NCBI GenBank assembly: GCA_035503615.1
Contig: DATJTI010000037.1
Span: 1-64,000 of the forward strand
Length of the DNA stretch: 64,000 nucleotides
Reading direction: 5' to 3'
Source: AP-15 sp035503615
GTDB lineage: Bacteria > Pseudomonadota > Alphaproteobacteria > ATCC43930 > CGMCC-115725
In this document: in pieces, positions 35,602-44,376 of the stretch
Numbering within the stretch: the stretch's first letter is position 1
How the letters are laid out: each line of letters begins with the position of its first letter
Program-made: the position numbers and the translations under genes
Notes under the pieces: model-generated
The model's input: only the letters and a program-made list of their open reading frames with translations
Database searches by the model: none
Told to the model about the DNA's origin: nothing

Positions 35602-37143
35602 ATGCGGCACCCCTCCCCTTCGGCCGGTAGCGACACCATCTTCAAAGTGCCGAGACGAGGATCGCCTGTGCTGCCGACCCGCTCCGCAATTGTTTCCGCT
35701 GCCGATCCGGACGCCGATCATCCGCATGAAGAATGCGGTGTGTTCGGGGTCTATGGTCATCCCGAAGCGGCAGCCCTCGTCGCTCTCGGCCTGCATGCGC
35801 TGCAGCATCGCGGGCAGGAGGCAACCGGGATCGTCGCCTATGATGGCGAGCAGTTCAGCGCGCATCGCGGCATGGGGCAGGTCAGCGACAATTTCAGCTC
35901 GAAGGAGGTGATCGGGCGGCTGCACGGGGGTGCCGCGATCGGCCATGTCCGCTATGCCACGACCGGCGAGGTGGCGCTGCGCAATGTGCAGCCGCTGTTT
36001 GCCGATTTTGCGTTCGGCGGGCTGGCGATCTGCCACAACGGCAACCTGACCAATTCCTACCAGCTGCGCCGGCGCCTGGTGCGGCGTGGCAGCCTGTTCC
36101 AATCGACGAGCGATACCGAAGTCATCGTCCACCTGATCGCCACCAGCCTCAAGGAAACCGTGGTCGAGCGGCTGATCGATGCGCTGCGCCAGATCGAGGG
36201 CGCCTATTCGCTGGCCGCTCTTTCCCAAGACGAGCTGATCGGCGTGCGCGACCCGCTCGGCGTGCGGCCACTGGTGCTCGGCCGGCTCGGCGACGCCTGG
36301 ATCCTCGCGTCGGAAACCTGCGCACTCGACATCATCGGCGCCGATTTCGTGCGCGATGTCGCCGCCGGCGAGATCGTCATCATCGGTCGCGACGGGGTGC
36401 ACAGCCTGCAGCCGTTCGGGCATCGTGACAGCCGCTTCTGCGTCTTCGAGCACATCTATTTCGCCCGCCCCGACAGCGTTGTCGAAGGCACCAGCGTCTA
36501 CGAGGTGCGCAAGCGCATCGGCGTCGAGCTTGCGCGCGAAAGCCCGGTCGGCGCCGATATCGTCGTGCCGGTGCCCGATTCGGGAGTTCCGGCAGCGCTC
36601 GGCTATTCACAAGAATCGGGAATCCCGTTCGAGCTCGGGATCATCCGCAACCATTATGTCGGCCGCACCTTTATCGAGCCGACCGACCAGATCCGCCATC
36701 TCGGCGTGCGCCTCAAGCACAATGCCAGCCGCGCCAATCTCGCCGGCAAGCGGGTCATCCTGGTCGATGATTCGATCGTGCGCGGCACCACCTCGGTCAA
36801 GATCGTCGAGATGGTCCGGCGCGCCGGCGCCCGCGAGGTCCATATGCGCATCTCGAGCCCGCCGACCAGCCACCCGTGCTATTACGGGATTGCGACACCC
36901 GAGCGCGAGGAGCTGCTCGCCGCCCGTTACGACGTCGCGGCGATGACCGGGTATATCGGCGTGGACAGCCTCGCCTTCCTGTCGCTCGACGGCCTCTATC
37001 GGGCGATGGGCGAGACTCGGCGCGATCCGCTGGCGCCGCGGTTCTGCGACGCCTGCTTTACCGGCGACTATCCGATCCCCTTGGTCGATGCCGAGGCCGG
37101 CAAGGTCTCGGTGCAATTGTCGCTGCTCGCCGAATCCGCCTGA
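35602..37143 (+). CDS. purF: Amidophosphoribosyltransferase PurF
   Basis: 513 residues. First step of purine synthesis: transfers glutamine nitrogen to PRPP. The glutaminase nucleophile is Cys45 in HPHEECGVFG, exposed after removal of a propeptide; the exact start (ATG 35602 or a later GTG) is therefore uncertain. The PRPP loop VILVDDSIVRGTTS lies near residue 386. Cysteines in RFCVFEHIYF, TSHPCYYG and RFCDACF match the [4Fe-4S]-containing Bacillus-type enzyme. Confidence 0.96.
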   Translation: MRHPSPSAGSDTIFKVPRRGSPVLPTRSAIVSAADPDADHPHEECGVFGVYGHPEAAALVALGLHALQHRGQEATGIVAYDGEQFSAHRGMGQVSDNFSSKEVIGRLHGGAAIGHVRYATTGEVALRNVQPLFADFAFGGLAICHNGNLTNSYQLRRRLVRRGSLFQSTSDTEVIVHLIATSLKETVVERLIDALRQIEGAYSLAALSQDELIGVRDPLGVRPLVLGRLGDAWILASETCALDIIGADFVRDVAAGEIVIIGRDGVHSLQPFGHRDSRFCVFEHIYFARPDSVVEGTSVYEVRKRIGVELARESPVGADIVVPVPDSGVPAALGYSQESGIPFELGIIRNHYVGRTFIEPTDQIRHLGVRLKHNASRANLAGKRVILVDDSIVRGTTSVKIVEMVRRAGAREVHMRISSPPTSHPCYYGIATPEREELLAARYDVAAMTGYIGVDSLAFLSLDGLYRAMGETRRDPLAPRFCDACFTGDYPIPLVDAEAGKVSVQLSLLAESA

Positions 37144-37147
37144 GCTG

Positions 37148-37894
37148 ATGGCCGTGCAGGTAGCGGGCAACGCGACCGAGCGGCGGCTCGCTGGCAAGAT
37201 CGCGCTGATCACCGGCGCGTCGCGCGGCATCGGTGCCGCCGTGGCGTTCCGCTTTGCGGCCGAGGGCGCACATGTCGTGCTCGCGGCGCGCACGGTCGGC
37301 GGTCTCGAAGAGCTCGACGACGCGATCCGTGCGGCGGGCGGCAGCGCCACGCTGGTTCCGCTCGACCTGCGCGATTTCGCCAAGATCGACGAATTGGCGG
37401 CTGCACTCGCCCGACGTTACGGGCGGCTCGACATCCTCGTTGGCAATGCCGGCGAGCTCGGCTTTTTCACGCCGCTCGGCCATCTCCCGCCGACGGTCTG
37501 GAGCGAGGTCATCGACCTCAACCTCAGCGCGAACTGGCGCCTGATCCGGGCGATGGACCCGCTGCTGCGCGCGGCACCGGCCGGGCGGGCGATCTTTGTG
37601 ACCAGCCGCGCCGCTCACGATACCCTCGCCTATTGGGGTGCATACGCGGTCAGCAAGGCCGGGCTCGACATGCTGGTGCGCATCTACGCTGCCGAGCTGG
37701 CAAGGACGGCGGCGACGGCCAACCTGGTCGATCCCGGCACGGTACGCACCCGGCTGCGCGCTCGTGCTTTTCCCGGCGAGGACCCGGATCGGCTGCCGCC
37801 GCCCGAGAGTGTCACCGATGCATTCCTGGAGCTTGCCCTGCCCGAATGTACCCGCAACGGCGAGCTGATCGCAGTTGCTGTCCCGCCCGGCTGA
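37148..37894 (+). CDS. Short-chain dehydrogenase/reductase
   Basis: 248 residues. NAD(P)-binding TGASRGIG at residues 22-29, the NAG motif in LVGNAGELG, a Ser in FVTSRAAH and the catalytic pair in YAVSK (about 166-170). The start is 4 bases after the purF stop. An SDR directly after purF is common in alphaproteobacteria; the substrate is unknown, and the location does not imply a role in purine synthesis. Confidence 0.9.
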   Translation: MAVQVAGNATERRLAGKIALITGASRGIGAAVAFRFAAEGAHVVLAARTVGGLEELDDAIRAAGGSATLVPLDLRDFAKIDELAAALARRYGRLDILVGNAGELGFFTPLGHLPPTVWSEVIDLNLSANWRLIRAMDPLLRAAPAGRAIFVTSRAAHDTLAYWGAYAVSKAGLDMLVRIYAAELARTAATANLVDPGTVRTRLRARAFPGEDPDRLPPPESVTDAFLELALPECTRNGELIAVAVPPG

Positions 37895-37905
37895 CGCGGC
37901 TGCCC

Positions 37906-37942
37906 AGCCCATCCGGTTCTACAAACTAGCCCATCCGGTTCT
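37906..37942 (+). repeat. 15-bp direct repeat at the 3' end of the yidB-like gene
   Basis: AGCCCATCCGGTTCT occurs at 37906 and 37928. The second copy contains the last codons and stop of the minus-strand gene, so the 3' end of that gene appears to have been partly duplicated. Confidence 0.6.
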
Positions 37943-38327
37943 TCAAAAAGGAAAGGCCGGCGTCGAGCAGGCTGTCGCCGCTCGCCGGTACCTGACCGTC
38001 GGGCGTCATGTGATCGACCAGCTGCGGCAGATGCTGCGCGATCTGCGGCAGCAGCTGATCGATCGGCAAGCCGGTTTTCGCCGCGATCTGTTGCACCAGG
38101 TCACTGCCCAGGATGCCGTGCAGCGCATCGGGGTCCACCGCCTGGTTCTGGCCGTTCCCGACCCAGGACGACACCACGTCGCCGAGGCCCGCACCCTGGA
38201 ATTTTTCGATCAGCCCGCCGAGACCGCCCTCGTGGCTGCCGAGAGCGGCGACCAGGGCTTCCGGCACGCTCGTCGCCGCGGAATCGTCCTTCCCGAGCAG
38301 CGAGCCGATCGTGTCGAACAGGCTCAT
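37926..38327 (-). CDS. YidB family protein (DUF937)
   Basis: 133 residues; ATG at 38327 with GAGGAGG upstream. MSLFDTIGSLLG opens the protein, followed by GGLGGLIEKFQGAGLGDVVSSWVG and HGILGSDLVQQIAAKTGL, the helical DUF937/YidB repeat pattern. Family function is unknown; the name YidB refers to position near yidC-related loci in other genomes, not to a known activity. It lies 1 base after the end of the small secreted protein gene on the same strand and is likely co-transcribed. Confidence 0.82.
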   Translation of the reverse strand: MSLFDTIGSLLGKDDSAATSVPEALVAALGSHEGGLGGLIEKFQGAGLGDVVSSWVGNGQNQAVDPDALHGILGSDLVQQIAAKTGLPIDQLLPQIAQHLPQLVDHMTPDGQVPASGDSLLDAGLSFLKNRMG

Positions 38328-38328
38328 C

Positions 38329-38706
38329 CTAACCTCCTCGTTTGGTCGATTTCGATGCCGCACCCTTCTCGGTGCTCTTGCTGGCGCGGTGGCCGGCGGC
38401 GTGGAAGCCGGCTTGGTCGGCTTCTTTTCGGCACATATAGGTGCCGTGCTTGGTCTTGCCGTAATATTTGTTGCCGCTCAGGTGATAGGCTTTCGAGCCG
38501 CTGAGATTGGCCCAGACGACGGTATCGCCGGGACAGTGCGCTTTGGCCGCGGCCTCGGTGGAAAACTCGCCGGAGGCGAGGCCACCCGACGCGGTCTGAT
38601 GGTTGCGCATCACCCCGGTCGCCGCATGATGCGCAGGCGTCTGCGCCAGTGCCGGCCCCGCCACGGCAAGAAGCAGAACCGAACAGACTGCAATTGCCCT
38701 CAACAT
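38329..38706 (-). CDS. Small secreted Cys/His-containing protein
   Basis: 125 residues from the ATG at 38706. Signal peptide (MLRAIAVCSVLLLAVAGPALAQ) with probable cleavage after ALA. The mature part has a compact motif: HCPGDTVVWANLSGSKAYHL, YYGKTKHGTYMCRKEADQAG, with Cys and His spaced like a small disulfide or metal site. The C-terminal tail is Lys/Ser-rich. Proteins with this YHLSG...YYG...GxYMC pattern occur in alphaproteobacteria without assigned function; a link to metal binding is a guess. Confidence 0.7.
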   Translation of the reverse strand: MLRAIAVCSVLLLAVAGPALAQTPAHHAATGVMRNHQTASGGLASGEFSTEAAAKAHCPGDTVVWANLSGSKAYHLSGNKYYGKTKHGTYMCRKEADQAGFHAAGHRASKSTEKGAASKSTKRGG

Positions 38707-38845
38707 TGCGCTTGCCCCCAGAAAATCAGCCGACCGTGTCCCGCCCCTGATGAGATCGGCGAATAGACGCCGGTTTGATGCTCTCGTATCTGCTGCCGGC
38801 GGCGACACGAATGGTAGAGAGTTATCGCATCGCCGGCGATCGGGC

Positions 38846-38879
38846 AACCGAAACGCGAAAAGCCGGCGAGAACCGGCTT
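38846..38879 (-). terminator. Rho-independent terminator after der
   Basis: On the minus strand AAGCCGG pairs with CCGGCTT (38866-38879 and 38860-38873 region) around a 6-base loop and is followed by TTCGCGTTT. It lies 73 bases downstream of the der stop, ending the yfgM-bamB-der operon. Confidence 0.6.
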
Positions 38880-38951
38880 CCGCCTCGGGCGAAAATCACC
38901 CCGCGACAGCAGGATCGGCCATGACCTCGTCACGGTCTCGACAGCGCCGGC

Positions 38952-40289
38952 TCAGTGCACGCCGTAAGGATTCTTGGCGTGGCGCAGCATCAGCCGGATC
39001 GGCGTACCGGGCAAGCCGAACGTCTCGCGCAGCCCGTTGACCAGATACCGCCGGTAGGCATCGGGCAACGCATCCGGACGCGATGCGGAGAGCATGAAGC
39101 TCGGCGGCCGGGTGTTGATTTGGGTCAGGTAGCGCAACCGCAGCCGCCGGCCGGCGACGAGCGGCGGCGGATGACGCTGTTGGACCGCGGCGAGCCAGCG
39201 ATTGAGCGCGGCGGTCGGGACCCGTCGGTTCCAGATCCCGTCGGCCGCAGCGACCGCCTCCATCAGCCGGTCGAGCCCGCTCCCGGTCAATCCCGAAACC
39301 GGGATGACGGCCACGCCCAGCAGTTGCGGCAGCGATACCGACAACCGATCGCGCAGCCGCATCGAAGCACCTTGCGGGTCGGCGACGAGGTCCCATTTGG
39401 TCGCCGCCAGCACCAGTGCGCGCCCTTCCTCGGCGACCAGCCGGCCGATCGTCAGATCCTGTCGTTCGAGCGGTTGCAGCGCATCGACCACCAGCACGAC
39501 GGTCTCGGCAAAGCGGATCGCGCGCAGCGTGTCGGCCACCGACAGCTGTTCGATGCGGCCCTCGATGCGCGGCCGGCGCCGCATGCCGGCGGTATCGAAC
39601 AAGCGGATCAACCGGCCCCGCCAAGCCCAGTCGACGGCGATCGCATCGCGCGTGATCCCGGCTTCCGGGCCGGTCAGCAGCCGCTCCTCGCCGATCAGCC
39701 GATTGACGAGGGTGGATTTGCCGACATTCGGACGGCCGACGATCGCCAGCAGCAGCGGTTTCGGCGACGCCTCGCTGGCCAGCTGCGAAGACGCCGCCTC
39801 GGCGAATGGCGCGAGCCGCTCATAAAGCCCGGCCAGCCCTTCACCATGCTCGGCTGAGATCGCCACCGGGTCGCCGAGACCCAACCGGTAGGCCTCGCCG
39901 ACCCCGGCCGGCATCGCCCGGCCTTCGGTCTTGTTGGCGACGAGCACGACCGCCTTGCCGCTCTTGCGCAGCCAGTTGGCGAAATGCCGATCGGCTTCGG
40001 TGACGCCGGCCCGGGCGTCGATAATGAGGAGCGCGACATCGGCCTCGGCTAGCGCCCGCTCGGTCTGCGCCTGCATGCGTGCCGCAAGCGAGGCAGGTGC
40101 CGCCTCCTCGAGCCCCGCGGTATCGATCGCACGGAATTCGAGGTCGGCGATGCGCGCGGCACCCTCGCGGCGATCTCGGGTCAGCCCCGGAGTGTCGTCG
40201 ACAAGGGCGGCGCGGCTGCCGACCAGGCGGTTGAACAGTGTCGATTTACCGACATTGGGGCGTCCGAGAATGGCGACCGCAAGGCTCAT
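38952..40289 (-). CDS. der: Ribosome assembly GTPase Der (EngA)
   Basis: 445 residues. Two tandem GTPase domains, each with GRPNVGKST (about 9-17 and 184-192), DTPGLTRDR / GITRDA switch regions, NKTEG and TKWDL G4 motifs, and a C-terminal KH-like domain. Der assists maturation of the 50S subunit. The ATG at 40289 is chosen over one 4 codons upstream. It is the last gene of the operon yfgM-bamB-der, starting 24 bases after the bamB stop. Confidence 0.97.
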   Translation of the reverse strand: MSLAVAILGRPNVGKSTLFNRLVGSRAALVDDTPGLTRDRREGAARIADLEFRAIDTAGLEEAAPASLAARMQAQTERALAEADVALLIIDARAGVTEADRHFANWLRKSGKAVVLVANKTEGRAMPAGVGEAYRLGLGDPVAISAEHGEGLAGLYERLAPFAEAASSQLASEASPKPLLLAIVGRPNVGKSTLVNRLIGEERLLTGPEAGITRDAIAVDWAWRGRLIRLFDTAGMRRRPRIEGRIEQLSVADTLRAIRFAETVVLVVDALQPLERQDLTIGRLVAEEGRALVLAATKWDLVADPQGASMRLRDRLSVSLPQLLGVAVIPVSGLTGSGLDRLMEAVAAADGIWNRRVPTAALNRWLAAVQQRHPPPLVAGRRLRLRYLTQINTRPPSFMLSASRPDALPDAYRRYLVNGLRETFGLPGTPIRLMLRHAKNPYGVH

Positions 40290-40313
40290 CGCCGCCTGCA
40301 CCCTTCCTTTCGA

Positions 40314-41627
40314 TCAGCGATACGCGGACAGCTCGGCGTTATTGGTCAGGATATAGAGCGTGTTGTTGGCGATGATCGGATCGACAAAGGCGCCGGCCGG
40401 CATGTCTTCGCGGCCCAGCGGCCTGCCGGTATAGGGAGAAATCGATAGTGCTGTGCCGTCCGAGGACACCACGATCAAACGGTCGCTGCCGAGCACCGGG
40501 CCGGCCCATTCGATCGGATCCTCCTTCTTCTTCTGGTTTTCATAGCTCGGCAATCGACGCATCCAGCGCACCTTGCCGTCGTTGCGTGTCAGGCAGATCA
40601 GCTCGTTGTCGTTGGTCAGCACGTAGATGTAATCGCCGGCCACCCACGGACCATGAACCGAGCCGATATCCTGCTCCCAGGTGCGCTCGCCGCTGCGCAG
40701 GTCGATCGCGACCATGCGGCCGCTATGACTGATGGCAAACACCCGGCCGCGGTCGATGACCGGCCGGCCGCGGATATCGGCGAGGGCCGAGACCGCATCG
40801 GAGCCGCGCGACGTCGCCAGATCGTCGGACCACAGCACCCGCCCGTTCTCGACCGTCAGCGCGTAAATCTCGCCCGAGGAATAGCCGACCACGACCACTT
40901 CTCCCTCGACCGCAGGACTGGCACTGCCGAGCAAACTCGCGGTCTCCGGGATGCCGTTGTGGCTCCACAGCCGCCGACCGTCGGTCGCGGCGAGTGCCAC
41001 CAGCTCATTCTCGACGGTGACGACAAAAACGCGGCCATCGGATACCGTCGGCCCGCTCTGCACCGGGGTGCCGACACTGGTTTTCCAGATCACCTTGCCA
41101 TTGGCCGGATTGAGCGCAAACACCTGCGCGTAGCCGGTCGAGACAAAGAGGCGGCCCTTCCAGAAGGCGACGCCACCACCGAACGAATTGCCGTAATCGA
41201 TCTTCGGTCTGAGGTCGACCTGCCAGATCCGGTTGCCGGTCGCTGCGTCATAGGCCCCGACCTGCACTCCGCCATCCATCGCGTAGATGCGCCCGTCGGC
41301 GACCACCGGCTGGGCCATCACCTGGGTGTAGCGCGAGGACCCTTCGCCGACGCTGGTCTTCCACACCTGAACGAGGTGATATGGCAGGGCCAGATGCTGC
41401 ATTGCATGATTCGGATAGCCGCCGGGCTCCGGCCAGTTCTGGTTGACGACCGGGCGAGGCAGGCTGATCGGAATCTTGGCGAGCTGCGGATCGGGTTCGA
41501 GCTGCCGATCGAGGCTCAGCACCGAGATCCGCTCGCCGGGCAGCGGCTCCTTCTTGGTGCTGAACCAGCTGCACCCGGAAAGCATCAATGCCACGCACAG
41601 CGGCGCGACAACAACCGGTCGAAACAT
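40314..41627 (-). CDS. bamB: Outer membrane assembly lipoprotein BamB
   Basis: 437 residues. Signal peptide with lipobox LMLSGC (Cys19), then an eight-bladed PQQ/WD-like propeller with repeated blade motifs such as GRIYAMDGG, GKVIWKTSVGTPVQSGPTV, GRVFVVTVENELVAL and GRVFAISHSGRMVAID. BamB is a periplasm-facing subunit of the BAM complex that inserts outer-membrane barrels. Its position between yfgM and der is the order found in many proteobacteria. Confidence 0.94.
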   Translation of the reverse strand: MFRPVVVAPLCVALMLSGCSWFSTKKEPLPGERISVLSLDRQLEPDPQLAKIPISLPRPVVNQNWPEPGGYPNHAMQHLALPYHLVQVWKTSVGEGSSRYTQVMAQPVVADGRIYAMDGGVQVGAYDAATGNRIWQVDLRPKIDYGNSFGGGVAFWKGRLFVSTGYAQVFALNPANGKVIWKTSVGTPVQSGPTVSDGRVFVVTVENELVALAATDGRRLWSHNGIPETASLLGSASPAVEGEVVVVGYSSGEIYALTVENGRVLWSDDLATSRGSDAVSALADIRGRPVIDRGRVFAISHSGRMVAIDLRSGERTWEQDIGSVHGPWVAGDYIYVLTNDNELICLTRNDGKVRWMRRLPSYENQKKKEDPIEWAGPVLGSDRLIVVSSDGTALSISPYTGRPLGREDMPAGAFVDPIIANNTLYILTNNAELSAYR

Positions 41628-41646
41628 CGCGGGAGGTGGACCTCGA

Positions 41647-42288
41647 CTATGGAGCCAGCGCAGCGATCATCTCCGCGGCTCGGGCGCGCAAATCCCGCGG
41701 GGTCGCCGGATCATCGGCGAGGTTCTTGTACAATTCGAGCGCGGTCTTGTCGTCGCCGAGCCGCAGCCGCGCCGCTGCGGTCAGTGCCAGTGCCATCGGG
41801 CGCCACGGGTTGCCCGATGCCGTCAGCGGTTCGAGGCGCGCGATCGCCGCTTTTGGATCGGCGTCGGCGCCACCCGCCATCACCGCATCAAGCACCGCCA
41901 GATCGCGAAATGCCGGTTCGACCCCGGGCGCCGCGGCGATCCGGTCATAGGCGGCAACCGCCGCCTGGCGATTGCCCGATCTGGCCGACAGCGCCGCATC
42001 CTGGAACGCCGCCAGCACCGAATAGCCGCCGCCCTCCTTGGCCACCGACGCGAACACGATGGCCGCGTCCGCGGTTTTGCCGGCATTCGCCAGCGCCACC
42101 GCTCCCGCATAGCGGGCGGACTGAGCCAGGCGCTCGGTGCGCTGATGGTCGCGCCATGCCACAAAGCCACCGGCGATCAGCAGCAGAGCCACGCCGAGCG
42201 CGATGATGTAGCGGCCATAACGCGCCCACAGCTTCAGCAGATTGTCGCGACGAAGCTCCTCGTCGATCTCGCGGAAGATGTCGCTCAC
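41647..42288 (-). CDS. YfgM-like tetratricopeptide membrane protein
   Basis: 213 residues from GTG at 42288 (VSDIFREIDEELRRDNL), preferred over upstream readings that are Cys/Arg-rich. One membrane helix (IIALGVALLLIAGGFVAW) follows a short cytosolic segment; the periplasmic part holds TPR-like repeats (ARYAGAVALANAGKTADAA, AALSARSGNRQAAVAAYDRI). YfgM interacts with the Sec translocon and periplasmic chaperones. First gene of the yfgM-bamB-der operon, divergent from aspS. Confidence 0.85.
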   Translation of the reverse strand: MSDIFREIDEELRRDNLLKLWARYGRYIIALGVALLLIAGGFVAWRDHQRTERLAQSARYAGAVALANAGKTADAAIVFASVAKEGGGYSVLAAFQDAALSARSGNRQAAVAAYDRIAAAPGVEPAFRDLAVLDAVMAGGADADPKAAIARLEPLTASGNPWRPMALALTAAARLRLGDDKTALELYKNLADDPATPRDLRARAAEMIAALAP

Positions 42289-42455
42289 ACAAGCCCCGGC
42301 CGGCGCTGCCCCGCAACAGCGGCTACCATATCCGCTCTGCCTTGGGGAGGCAAATTGCGCCCGTCGGCAGCAAAACCGGCGCCGGCCCGGCTTGACAAGC
42401 ATCGCGGTTCTGTGCCGTGTAGCCCGCCCGCAACGCCCGCCCGGATCTGCTGCCG

Positions 42456-44246
42456 ATGCACGCCTACCGAACCCACACCTGCGGCGCGCTGCGCATCACC
42501 GATGCCGGGCTGCCCGCCCGGCTGTCGGGCTGGGTCCATCGCAAGCGCGACCACGGCCATCTGCTGTTTGTCGATCTACGCGACCATTACGGCATTACCC
42601 AATGCGTGATCGATGCATCCTCGCCGCTGTTCGCCGCGGCCGACCGGTTGCGCCTCGAAAGCGTGGCAACCGTGACCGGCACCGTCAAGGCGCGTTCGGA
42701 GGATACCGTCAACCCCCGGCTCGACACCGGCGAGGTCGAGCTGACGATCGCCGAACTCGAAATCCAATCCGAGGCGCTGCCGCTGCCGTTTCCGGTCAAT
42801 GCCGAGGCCGAATACCCCGAGGAGATGCGCCTCGCCTATCGCTTTCTCGACCTGCGGCGCGACGGCATGCACGCCAACATCATGCTGCGCTCGCGGGTCA
42901 TCGCCTCGATTCGGCAGCGGATGATCGCGCAGGGCTTTGCCGAGTTCCAGACGCCGATCCTGACCGCAAGTTCGCCCGAGGGGGCCCGCGACTATCTCGT
43001 GCCGAGCCGGCTCCATCCCGGCCAGTTCTACGCGCTGCCGCAAGCCCCGCAGCAATTCAAGCAGCTCTTGATGGTCGCCGGCTTTGACCGCTATTTCCAG
43101 ATCGCCCCCTGCTTTCGTGATGAAGCGGGGCGCGCCGACCGCTCGCCGGGCGAATTCTACCAGCTCGATTTCGAGATGTCGTTTGTCACCCAGGACGATG
43201 TCTTCGCCGCGATCGAGCCGGTGCTGCACGGGCTGTTCGAGGAATTCGGCAACGGCCGCAAGGTGACGGAATCGCCCTTTCCGCGCCTCGCCTATCGCGA
43301 TGCGATCCAGCGTTACGGCACCGACAAGCCCGATTTGCGCAACCCGGTGGTGATGGGCGACGTGACCGAACATTTCCGCGGCTCGGGCTTCAAGGTCTTT
43401 GCCGGCATGATCGACGCCGATGCCGCGACTCGCGTCTGGGCGATCCCGGCGCCGGGCGGCGGCAGCCGCGCCTTTTGCGACCAGATGAATTCCTGGGCCC
43501 AGGCCGAGGGCCAGCCGGGGCTCGCCTACATCTTTTTCCGCAATGGCGAGGGCGCTGGCCCGGTCGCGCGCAATCTCGGACCGCAGGCAACCATGGCGAT
43601 CCGCGCCGAACTCGGTCTCGGCGACGGTGATGCGGTGTTTTTCGTCTGCGGCGTGCCGCGGCAGTTTCTGGCCTTCGCCAGCGCCGCGCGGCTGCGGGTC
43701 GGACGCGAGCTCGGCCTGACCCGCGAGGGGGTCTTCGAATTCTGTTGGATCGTCGATTTCCCGATGTATGAACTCGACGAGGAGACCGGCAGGATCGTCT
43801 TCAGCCACAACCCGTTTTCGATGCCGCAGGGCGGGCTCGCGGCGCTGGAACAGCAGGATCCGCTCGAAATCATTGCCTATCAATACGATATCGTGTGCAA
43901 CGGGGTCGAACTTTCCTCCGGGGCGATCCGCAACCACCGCCCGGACATCATGTACAAGGCGTTTGCCATCGCCGGCTATTCGGCGGCCGAGGTCGAGGCC
44001 CGGTTCGGCGGCATGCTCAACGCTTTCAAATACGGCGCGCCGCCGCATGGCGGCTCGGCTCCCGGTATCGATCGCATCGTCATGCTGCTGGCCGATACGC
44101 CCAATATCCGCGAGATCGTCGCGTTTCCGCTCAATCAGCAGGCACAGGACCTGTTGATGCAGGCGCCGGCCAGCGTCCCGCCCGAGCGGCTGGCGGAACT
44201 CCACCTGCGCCTGGCGCTGCCGCTGGAAACGGGGCAGAAACCCTGA
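42456..44246 (+). CDS. aspS: Aspartyl-tRNA synthetase, bacterial type, probably non-discriminating
   Basis: 596 residues. OB-fold anticodon domain with GWVHRKRDHGHLLFVDLRD, class II motif 2 in CFRDEAGRADRSPGEF, the bacterial GAD insert, and motif 3 in GIDRIVMLLAD. The His in RDHG, where discriminating enzymes have Leu (RDLG), is a marker of AspRS that also charges tRNA-Asn, which is then amidated by GatCAB. A possible -35 box TTGACA lies at 42392-42397 in the divergent region, without a clear -10. Confidence 0.96.
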   Translation: MHAYRTHTCGALRITDAGLPARLSGWVHRKRDHGHLLFVDLRDHYGITQCVIDASSPLFAAADRLRLESVATVTGTVKARSEDTVNPRLDTGEVELTIAELEIQSEALPLPFPVNAEAEYPEEMRLAYRFLDLRRDGMHANIMLRSRVIASIRQRMIAQGFAEFQTPILTASSPEGARDYLVPSRLHPGQFYALPQAPQQFKQLLMVAGFDRYFQIAPCFRDEAGRADRSPGEFYQLDFEMSFVTQDDVFAAIEPVLHGLFEEFGNGRKVTESPFPRLAYRDAIQRYGTDKPDLRNPVVMGDVTEHFRGSGFKVFAGMIDADAATRVWAIPAPGGGSRAFCDQMNSWAQAEGQPGLAYIFFRNGEGAGPVARNLGPQATMAIRAELGLGDGDAVFFVCGVPRQFLAFASAARLRVGRELGLTREGVFEFCWIVDFPMYELDEETGRIVFSHNPFSMPQGGLAALEQQDPLEIIAYQYDIVCNGVELSSGAIRNHRPDIMYKAFAIAGYSAAEVEARFGGMLNAFKYGAPPHGGSAPGIDRIVMLLADTPNIREIVAFPLNQQAQDLLMQAPASVPPERLAELHLRLALPLETGQKP

Positions 44247-44376
44247 CCAGCCCCGGACCGGCCTACATCTCGTGCGGCCAATAGATGATGCTCCGGCATC
44301 AGCCGCGCCGCACCTTGTGGCTCGACAGCTACGCACCTTGTGGCTCGACAAAGACGGGCCGGGAGCCGTTTTGCCG

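Noticed and set aside
37898..37945. Third copy of the convergent-junction repeat between the SDR and yidB-like genes
   Set aside because: The sequence there is only a 15-bp direct duplication of the yidB-like 3' end and does not align with the 84-bp element.
42392..42430. Promoter of aspS based on TTGACA
   Set aside because: The -35 match is perfect but no acceptable -10 is found at 16-19 bases, so it is mentioned only under aspS.
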